A stretch of 34,517 bases of DNA. Source: a virus. Of this stretch, positions 29,252-34,517 are shown one piece after another; positions within the stretch are counted from its first letter, which is position 1; the number at the start of each line of letters is the position of its first letter. The notes below the pieces were generated by a model. It was not told the DNA's origin. It searched no databases and worked only from the letters and a program-made list of their open reading frames with translations. The position numbers were made by a program, and so were the translations under genes. Location: the IMG/VR virus record IMGVR_UViG_3300034759_000283, positions 1 to 34,517 of that record. One strand, 5' to 3'.

Positions 29252-29959
29252 TCATTGTTTTCCGGCCCGCACGGCCTCCAAAATCTCTTCGAAGCTCACG
29301 TCCTCACCCTGTTCCTTCTTCCGCTTGGCAATCGCGAGGGCCCGCTGCCGAACATCTTCACTGTATTTCTCGCGGGCCTCATCGAGTTCCACAGCGGCCC
29401 CCAGGGGCGGTAAACGCTCGCCGACGGGGATCCGCCGGTAATTCTCCCGGATGATCTGGATGTGATCGCGGAACTGCTCATCATTCATCCGCGAGTAGCG
29501 GCACCGCTCGACCTCCTTCTCCAGGTCAAAGGCATAGAGCTGCCGCAGCTGGACCAGCTGCGAATACCGCTCGGCATTGACGCGGGAGGCCCGTTCGGCC
29601 TCGACGTCCTGTCGGAGTCGCTCGAGCTCCGTCCGCTGCCGCTCGAGGTGCTGCTCGAGGAGGTGATACCGTTCCCGCAGCTCGGGATCGGCATCCCGCT
29701 CCCGCGAAGCCGCCGCCCCAAACATCTTCCGCTGCTCTTCCGTGAGGGGTTTCCCGTGCACTTCTCCATCTTCCAGAATCCGTTTGGCCTTGTCGGGATC
29801 GATCTTATCCGAAGGCTGATCCTGCAACTTCTCCGTCGGCTCCTGGTTGCCCGTGGCGGCGGCCGCTTGCTCCTCCGCCATCTTCCGCTTGGTCCACTGG
29901 ACCCAGTCCAGTTGTTCCAGGGCCTGGATGATCTCCTGCACCAGTTCTGCATTGGCCAT
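29252..29959 (-). CDS. Internal scaffold protein, 235 residues (in-frame nested gene)
   Basis: The ATG at 29959 has AAGGAGGAG 6 bases upstream, a strong ribosome site inside the protease gene. It gives MANAELVQEIIQALEQ... with the entire coiled-coil scaffold half. In Mu (I/Z) and lambda (C/Nu3) the scaffold is likewise made from an internal start in the protease gene, so the same layout is expected here. The protease-scaffold fusion would be the minor product. Confidence 0.8.
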   Translation of the reverse strand: MANAELVQEIIQALEQLDWVQWTKRKMAEEQAAAATGNQEPTEKLQDQPSDKIDPDKAKRILEDGEVHGKPLTEEQRKMFGAAASRERDADPELRERYHLLEQHLERQRTELERLRQDVEAERASRVNAERYSQLVQLRQLYAFDLEKEVERCRYSRMNDEQFRDHIQIIRENYRRIPVGERLPPLGAAVELDEAREKYSEDVRQRALAIAKRKKEQGEDVSFEEILEAVRAGKQ

Positions 29960-30535
29960 GTTGTACTCCTCCTTCTTCGAGGTCGAGGGAATGAAGGTAT
30001 TGCTTGAGGCGGGGAGGACCATGGCGTACCTCTCGACCATGGCCTCTCCATCCCGCTCTTGGTAGAGCAGGGTCAGCCCCATATCGAGCCGCGGGGGCTC
30101 GGCCCCGAGCAGGGCGATGGGGTCAAGGTGCGTCTGGCGGAGGTCCTCTACCAGGCGAAACTCCGGACTCCGCCGGGGATATTTTTTCAGGACGTCTTTG
30201 TGCTCCTGGAAGATATGAAAATCGGCCAGGATTGCCGGCCGCCCACCAAATTCCCCCAGCCGAAACGGCCCGGCAAATCCCACAACCTCCGGCTCGGGCT
30301 TCTCCTGGCCGGGGGCCGGGGTGTGACCCAGCGTGATCACGGCGTAATCGCCCGTCTCCTCAATCCGGCGGTTGCAATTGGCCACAATCGCCGCCAGCTC
30401 CTGCGGGCCGAAGACCACCCGCCGTCCATCGGAGAGGGTCGCCTGGTGGGCCACAAAGACCGGCACGTCCTGGACGTTGAAAAAGGCCTCCTCGGGAAAA
30501 CTCTTCGGCTTGGCAATCTCCAGAAAACTCACCAT
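29252..30535 (-). CDS. Mu-I-like prohead protease fused to scaffold
   Basis: The protein has 427 residues. Residues 1-190 are protease-like (LAAIVANCNRRIEE... VITLGHTPAPG... EPEVVGFAGPFRL... KKYPRRSPEFR), resembling Mu-I type prohead proteases. The catalytic residues cannot be fixed by eye. The C-terminal half is charged coiled-coil scaffold (ERLRQDVEAERASRVNAERYSQL). A strong internal start follows at 29959. No SD is seen before the first ATG; TATATT ends 6 bases upstream and gives a leaderless start for the head module. Confidence 0.8.
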   Translation of the reverse strand: MVSFLEIAKPKSFPEEAFFNVQDVPVFVAHQATLSDGRRVVFGPQELAAIVANCNRRIEETGDYAVITLGHTPAPGQEKPEPEVVGFAGPFRLGEFGGRPAILADFHIFQEHKDVLKKYPRRSPEFRLVEDLRQTHLDPIALLGAEPPRLDMGLTLLYQERDGEAMVERYAMVLPASSNTFIPSTSKKEEYNMANAELVQEIIQALEQLDWVQWTKRKMAEEQAAAATGNQEPTEKLQDQPSDKIDPDKAKRILEDGEVHGKPLTEEQRKMFGAAASRERDADPELRERYHLLEQHLERQRTELERLRQDVEAERASRVNAERYSQLVQLRQLYAFDLEKEVERCRYSRMNDEQFRDHIQIIRENYRRIPVGERLPPLGAAVELDEAREKYSEDVRQRALAIAKRKKEQGEDVSFEEILEAVRAGKQ

Positions 30536-30541
30536 ACCCCG

Positions 30542-30573
30542 AATATACCAGGGTCATCTGCCAAAACCGGGAC
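30542..30573 (-). promoter_or_regulatory. Late promoter P2 (GTCCC-N21-TATATT), leaderless head module
   Basis: GTCCC at 30573-30569 is followed after exactly 21 bases by TATATT (30547-30542), then 6 bases and ATG 30535. It shares the GTCCCGGTTTT upstream block with P1. It is contained in the 45-base gap after the KTSC-domain gene. Confidence 0.6.
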
Positions 30574-30580
30574 AGTCACC

Positions 30581-31717
30581 TCACTCCAGTCCCAGGAGGG
30601 GCCGCAGTCCGGGCCGGGCCGGCTTGACGACCTTGAAGACCTGGACGACCTCAAAGGGCAATTTCGAGGTGATCCACTCCCCCTCGTGAAAGACCGTCCG
30701 CGGACGGAAGACCTCCGCGGGATACATCCGCCCCGTCTTCGGCCCCCGGATCATCGTCAGGGCCGCCTGCCGCGGGACATAGGCTCCCGTGATCCCCGCC
30801 AGAAAGTAGGCCTTCTTGTGCCCCGAGACCGTCCCCCGCTCGCGGAGATGGTCCCAGACCCAGGACCCCTTCGATCCGGCGTCGAGAAAGGCCAGGAACT
30901 CTTCTGGCCAGACGTCCCGATAACCGTAGAGACTCCCTGGGAAACGGACCAGCTCCCCTTTACGCATGGTCTCCGCCCAGAACCGAACGTAGAGGATGTG
31001 CTGATCCAGGTCGTAGCCGATCGAATGGACATTCGAGGAGCGGACCTCGACCATCTCCCCGCTGACCAGGGGGTGATCCACGGGAAACTCCCGCGGCGGG
31101 CCGAACCGCATCGGGACGAGGACCGTCCCGCTCTCCGGGATGGACGTCTCCCGTCGCTGTTCGACCTCTTCTTCGACCGTACGGGCCTTTTCAAGCGGGG
31201 CCAGTCCAAATTCGGGTTGTCGGAGGAGGAGTTCGGCGTTTTCGCGCAGGAAATAGTAGGCCGCCCAAATGGCCCGCTCACGTTCTTCGCGGGGGAGTTT
31301 CATGTCCTTCGGCGGCAAGACTTCGAAGCCGAAGGCCCGCAGAAAATTGATCGCATCGAGCACCGAGAGCCGGAATCCGGGGGCCTCGAAGGGAGATTTT
31401 CCCATCGGGGTGAAAATGGATTCCATCAGCATCCCCACGGGGCCCATGGAGCGGAGGAAATTTTTCACTAGGGACCACTGCGAGCGGCCGGCATAGCGCT
31501 CGATAGCCCCGCGGATTTCTGCGATGGTCGTCCCCTGTAACTCTCGCAGACCTAGACCGCGGCCGAGTTGTTCCATCAGTCGCGCTGGGTCCTGGCCGGG
31601 CTGCCTGCGGGCCAACCGCGTGACCATGCCCACCGGCGTACGCGCGAAGCTTTCCTCGAGCTCCCGCCGCAGGACGACATCGGCCCGACGAAAGAGTTGA
31701 CTTGGATCAAAGGGCAT
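30581..31717 (-). CDS. KTSC-domain virion or packaging protein
   Basis: The protein has 378 residues. Residues about 223-295 (VRSSNVHSIGYDLDQHILYVRFW... FPGSLYGYRDVWPEEFLAFLDAGSKGSWVWDHL) match the KTSC domain: SSN, IGYD, LYVRF, Y-Y-dV, SKG. The N-terminal 200 residues are helical (Arg/Glu/Leu-rich) and may be a head-packaging or connector part. AAGGAGG precedes the ATG. It sits directly after TerL, in the slot usually held by the portal, while the portal is downstream. A fusion of a phage structural N-domain with KTSC is inferred. Confidence 0.78.
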   Translation of the reverse strand: MPFDPSQLFRRADVVLRRELEESFARTPVGMVTRLARRQPGQDPARLMEQLGRGLGLRELQGTTIAEIRGAIERYAGRSQWSLVKNFLRSMGPVGMLMESIFTPMGKSPFEAPGFRLSVLDAINFLRAFGFEVLPPKDMKLPREERERAIWAAYYFLRENAELLLRQPEFGLAPLEKARTVEEEVEQRRETSIPESGTVLVPMRFGPPREFPVDHPLVSGEMVEVRSSNVHSIGYDLDQHILYVRFWAETMRKGELVRFPGSLYGYRDVWPEEFLAFLDAGSKGSWVWDHLRERGTVSGHKKAYFLAGITGAYVPRQAALTMIRGPKTGRMYPAEVFRPRTVFHEGEWITSKLPFEVVQVFKVVKPARPGLRPLLGLE

Positions 31718-31738
31718 AGGAACCTCCTTCCCGCTGTT

Positions 31739-33265
31739 TTACCACAGCTCGGGGAGACTCCCGGGACGCTCATGCTCCCGGACGATGGCCCCCGGCTTGT
31801 GAACGACGCTCTGCAGGACCATCCGCAGGGCCATCTCCAGGGCATCCGGGCCGTCGTCATGCTCGGCTAGGGGAAAATCCTCCAGTTCCTCGACCAGGAC
31901 CCGGCACCCTGGATGGCGGCGGAACCGCAGCTCCCGGTTGGCCAGATAGGGGCCGATCCTCCGGATCCGCATGATCTTCGGCTCCGTGTTGAGGACCGGC
32001 CACACGGGGACCCGGACCCCCAGCCGGGCCAGACTCTCCCGCTCCAGCTGCCGTTCCAGGAACCCGTGATACTGGTTCGACTCCACAGCGATCCAGCGGG
32101 GCCGATACTCTTCGAAGAGCTGGAGGGCCCGCCGGATCGTCTCCTCCGGAGTCCGCGGCTCGATCTCGGCATCGACAAAGAGGAGCCCCCGGTCGGTGGC
32201 CACACCCAGGACGACGATGGCCGTATCGTCCCCCGGGAGGTCCGCGCGACCTCGTGAGGGGTCGATGGCCATCACCCACCAGTCCACACGGGGTGGCCAG
32301 CGGTCTTCCTCCACCCACAGCCAGTCGCCGAAATAGCTGGCCGGCCACTCCGTCCCCGCGGCCTCCGCCGGGTCTTGCTGATAAAGGGCCGCGAAGGCCC
32401 GCAGGTCCTGTCTTCTCGTTTGCTCGAGCGCGTCAGCGTCGAGAAACGCCGGCCAGAGGGCCTCTCCTGGGGCCCGTGGATCCTCCCTGTGCCGTCTCTC
32501 CTCCCGGGCCAAGGCGGGGAGCTCCAGGACTTCCCAACTGTCCCCATCCTCCTGTTTGAGCAACCGCCCCACGAGGTCATCCTTGTGCCAGCGGGTCATG
32601 CAGACCACGATCCGCGCATCGCGTGACCGCCGGGTGAAAAAGTCACTCGTATACCACTCCCAGATCCGCTGCCGATACACGGGGCTTTCTGCCTCCTCTC
32701 GACTCTTAATCGGATCATCGATGATCCCCAGATCGAAGCGGAGTCCAGTGATCGCCCCACCAACCCCCGCGGCCCGGAAATACCCACCCTGGGGCAACTC
32801 CCAATAGTCATCCGTCCGCTTAAAGCGCCCAGAAGGGCGTTTCTCCGCCGACGGTAGAGCTACCCCGGGAAAGACCGCCCGATAGTCCTCCGCCTCCATG
32901 ATCCGCTGGATGTCCCGACTATGGGCCTCGGCCAGGGTCGCCGTATGCGTGCAGGCGATGATCCGCGTCTGCGGCTGCCGCCCCAGGACCCAGGCCGGAA
33001 ACCGTCGACAGACTAGTTCGCTCTTGCCGTGCTGGGGGGGCATGCAGACGATCAGACGACGGAGCTCTCCCATCACGAGTTCCTGGAGTTTCTCAGCCAG
33101 GAGCCGGTGATGCCAGTTCGTTTCGTAGTCCGGCTTCGTAAACTGAGTAAAGGCTAGCAGGGATTGGCGGGCCAATCGACGAGCACGCTCCCGCATCAAG
33201 ATGGCCAGGCGGCGCTTTTCATTTGATGATCCGCTGGTAGCGGGAGATTTCTTCTTCGAGCTCAT
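31739..33265 (-). CDS. terL: Terminase large subunit (TerL)
   Basis: The protein has 508 residues. The ATPase half shows a Walker-A-like CMPPQHGKSE (residues 74-83), Walker B IIDD (181-184) and the coupling stretch CMTRWHKDD. The nuclease half shows VMAIDPSRG, VDAEIEPRT, VESNQYH and the C-terminal HDDGPDALEMAL with conserved acidic residues for metal binding. It cuts the concatemer and drives DNA into the prohead. It overlaps the small terminase end by 47 bases, so expression is coupled. The use of circular permutation fits a headful mechanism. Confidence 0.95.
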   Translation of the reverse strand: MSSKKKSPATSGSSNEKRRLAILMRERARRLARQSLLAFTQFTKPDYETNWHHRLLAEKLQELVMGELRRLIVCMPPQHGKSELVCRRFPAWVLGRQPQTRIIACTHTATLAEAHSRDIQRIMEAEDYRAVFPGVALPSAEKRPSGRFKRTDDYWELPQGGYFRAAGVGGAITGLRFDLGIIDDPIKSREEAESPVYRQRIWEWYTSDFFTRRSRDARIVVCMTRWHKDDLVGRLLKQEDGDSWEVLELPALAREERRHREDPRAPGEALWPAFLDADALEQTRRQDLRAFAALYQQDPAEAAGTEWPASYFGDWLWVEEDRWPPRVDWWVMAIDPSRGRADLPGDDTAIVVLGVATDRGLLFVDAEIEPRTPEETIRRALQLFEEYRPRWIAVESNQYHGFLERQLERESLARLGVRVPVWPVLNTEPKIMRIRRIGPYLANRELRFRRHPGCRVLVEELEDFPLAEHDDGPDALEMALRMVLQSVVHKPGAIVREHERPGSLPELW

Positions 33266-33704
33266 CGTCAGACATTTGCCAGACTGCGACCATGGCGAGA
33301 CCGCCGGGGGCCTGGACCTCCACCTGCTGCCGGTTGAACATCTCGGGTTTCAGCCCTTTAAGGAGGAACTCGAGGAGCCGATCGCTCCCCGCCAGGGCCC
33401 GCCGCACCGCCTCATCGACCAAGAGATCGGCCAGCCGCTGCTGGGACTGGGCGAAGGCCGCAGCATATTCCGCCGACTGCTCCAGCCACTGATAGTGGGT
33501 TGTGCGGTTGATCCCCGCGGCCCGGGCCGCATCACTGACGACCCCGCACTGGGCATAGGCCGCCAGAAAGGCGGTCTGTTTCGCCGTCAAAGCCACCTCC
33601 CCAGCGGCCTTTTTCTGGAGAGGGGATTGATCGTTCGACTCCCGGGTCTTTTTCCCCCTGGGGGAGGGCTGATCCTCACTGGCTGGCTTCGCCTTCTTCG
33701 CCAT
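33219..33704 (-). CDS. terS: Terminase small subunit (TerS)
   Basis: The protein has 161 residues. After a charged, low-complexity N-terminus (about 35 residues), VALTAKQTAFLAAYAQCGVVSDAARAAGINRTTHYQWLEQ is the typical HTH of terminase small subunits. A helical core follows (LADLLVDEAVRRALAGSDRLLEFLLKGLKPE). It ends inside the terL start. It recognises phage DNA and recruits TerL. A weak hairpin (about 33738-33755) lies in the gap before it. Confidence 0.88.
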   Translation of the reverse strand: MAKKAKPASEDQPSPRGKKTRESNDQSPLQKKAAGEVALTAKQTAFLAAYAQCGVVSDAARAAGINRTTHYQWLEQSAEYAAAFAQSQQRLADLLVDEAVRRALAGSDRLLEFLLKGLKPEMFNRQQVEVQAPGGLAMVAVWQMSDDELEEEISRYQRIIK

Positions 33705-33758
33705 ATTCGCCCGCAGGTGTGTTTCAGGAGCTGATACCCCGCTTGCCGCGGGTGATCC

Positions 33759-34052
33759 CTAGTGTATCCAGTCGGAGATGGCCTGAGCCAGGAGCATCAC
33801 CACGAACCCGGCAATCGCGGAACTGAGATAGAGGATGGCGGAAACCTTCGTGCAGAGCCCCGTGGACCCATTGCCAAAAAGGGTCTTTTCGGCCCGGTCG
33901 AGACGGCGGTGATGATCGGCGTAGATCACCCGGATCTCCGCAATCCCCGCCTGGATATCGGCCAGTTGACCTCGAAACTCCTCCCGCTGCTCCAGAAGTT
34001 GCTTCTGGAGGGCCTTCACGTCCTGTTGCATCTGCTCCAAGAGGACCTCCAT
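33759..34052 (-). CDS. Coiled-coil protein with C-terminal membrane segment (holin/XhlA-like)
   Basis: The protein has 97 residues. The start at 34052 (ATG, AAGGAG 7 bases upstream) is preferred over GTG at 34055. Residues 1-60 are a charged coiled coil (VLLEQMQQDVKALQKQLLEQREEFR...), followed by RAEKTLFGNGS and one hydrophobic helix at about residues 70-93 (SAILYLSSAIAGFVVMLLAQAIS). This one-helix, C-anchored layout fits small holin- or XhlA-like lysis proteins. Its position after the peptidase and before TerS supports lysis, but the exact role is inferred. Confidence 0.7.
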   Translation of the reverse strand: MEVLLEQMQQDVKALQKQLLEQREEFRGQLADIQAGIAEIRVIYADHHRRLDRAEKTLFGNGSTGLCTKVSAILYLSSAIAGFVVMLLAQAISDWIH

Positions 34053-34517
34053 CACCAGTCTCCTTGAGGGTCAACAATTCCCCGCACCGCCCAGCCGTCG
34101 GCAAAGGGGTTCGACCGGAAATAACTCTCTGGGACGACCGCGAAGCCCGCCTGGCCCCAGGCAGTGCCCCAGGAGTTGACGACCTTGATCCCCCATGTCT
34201 TGCGTTCACGATGATAGAGCAAGCCGACACCACACATCGCGTGCCCACCCCCGCCCCCGCGATAGTCGGCCAGCCAGCCGTCCGCCTGGACGCGGAAGTT
34301 CCACCCCACGAGGATCCCTAAGTTCACCGGAAAGCCGAGCAGGAGGGCCGAGGCCAAATGCTCGAAAGAGGGACAATCCCAGGCCTCCAAGATGCGGAAC
34401 TTTTTCGCCTCGTCCTTCCAGCCCGAGGCCCACCGCCGCTGCCGCCACTCCATCTCCGGCACCGTGGCCGCCGTGCAAACACCGTCCTTTTCCAGGGCCT
34501 TGATAGCGTCCGACAGA
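34052..34517 (-). CDS. Papain-like cysteine peptidase, C-terminal part (continues at position 1)
   Basis: This carries residues from about 109 of the 263-residue peptidase to its end; bases 34391-34517 duplicate 1-127. It includes the catalytic His201 (GGHAMCGVG) and Asn223 (VNSWGTAWGQAGF). The conserved Trp-Gly pair after Asn is intact, so the enzyme is probably active. The stop TGA at 34054-34052 shares one base with the ATG of the next gene, so translation is likely coupled. Only one copy exists on the circle; the apparent second piece at the left end is the overlap artefact. Confidence 0.9.
   Translation of the reverse strand, partial: LSDAIKALEKDGVCTAATVPEMEWRQRRWASGWKDEAKKFRILEAWDCPSFEHLASALLLGFPVNLGILVGWNFRVQADGWLADYRGGGGGHAMCGVGLLYHRERKTWGIKVVNSWGTAWGQAGFAVVPESYFRSNPFADGWAVRGIVDPQGDW
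34391..34517. repeat. 127-bp end repeat, right copy
   Basis: Exact copy of bases 1-127 at the other end of the window. It should be trimmed when the circle is closed. Both copies encode the same central part of the papain-like peptidase on the minus strand. Confidence 0.95.

Noticed and set aside
30059-31471. Plus-strand frame of 470 codons
   Set aside because: It is antisense to the KTSC-domain and protease genes, whose protein patterns are clear; composition is typical of an antisense shadow.
33738-33755. Hairpin between the membrane protein and TerS as a terminator
   Set aside because: The 5- to 6-bp stem has no following T run, and the adjacent genes look co-transcribed.
1-34517. CRISPR array or anti-phage defence island
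   Set aside because: No spaced direct repeats of 24-40 bases and no Cas-like or known defence gene were seen.

Overview
The window is a complete, compact temperate tailed-phage (or excised prophage) genome, assembled as a circle. Bases 1-127 are repeated exactly at 34391-34517, so the true circle is about 34390 bp. One gene, a papain-like peptidase, runs across the artificial ends. Almost every gene is on the minus strand, so transcription runs from high to low coordinates. Spacing is tight, with many ATGA or GTGA start/stop overlaps and strong Shine-Dalgarno (SD) sequences. GC is high, except in a few AT-richer control regions.

The host is probably a planctomycete (inference, moderate confidence). 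The reasons are a small HTH plus Cys-rich knuckle protein, a secreted Pro/Glu-linker protein with a thioredoxin-like C-terminus, a virion protein with a repeat type common in Planctomycetes surface proteins, a phage-borne CsrA and Thr-rich/Cys-rich modular proteins. No host marker gene is present, so this is family resemblance only.

Layout in transcription order. (1) Lysogeny/attachment: a tRNA-3'-end-like attP candidate (about 8895-9019), an excisionase-type HTH (8490-8260), a SAP-like protein behind a structured leader (7992-7819), a tyrosine integrase (7616-6720) and a terminator (6698-6648). (2) Early genes: RecT, CsrA, four small proteins, an anticodon-less tRNA-like element, a replication-initiator-like gene with an iteron array inside it, a putative helicase-loader-like partner, a DUF5664 protein, a RusA-like resolvase and a small protein. 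(3) Lysis/packaging: HTH-Cys protein, secreted protein, papain-like peptidase, a coiled-coil plus C-terminal membrane protein (holin/XhlA-like), TerS and TerL. (4) Head: KTSC-domain protein, Mu-I-like protease with an internal scaffold start, decoration protein, major capsid protein, gp36-like protein, tube-like protein, DUF935 portal and an acidic protein. (5) A 920-base control region with candidate plus-strand transcription. (6) Tail: a virion protein, a small Thr/Pro protein, tail-assembly chaperone with a -1 slippery site, tape measure, two tail proteins, and a 1408-residue fibre made of 12 Cys-rich modules joined by Thr/Ser linkers. (7) Three GT-A glycosyltransferase genes, one fused to a methyltransferase domain, plus an uncertain small ORF.

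The most notable signals are: (a) three module-head promoters with the same geometry (GTCCC, 21 bases, a -10 hexamer, then 6-7 bases to the ATG), giving apparently leaderless messages for packaging, head and tail modules; (b) five direct and two inverted copies of the same TGTCCCG-type motif at an exact 11-bp period inside the initiator-like gene; (c) a possible self-contained mucin-like system in which adjacent glycosyltransferases decorate the Thr-rich fibre; (d) three compact three-way-junction elements, one tRNA-like without an anticodon arm; and (e) a T_TTT_TTT slippery site making the chaperone fusion.
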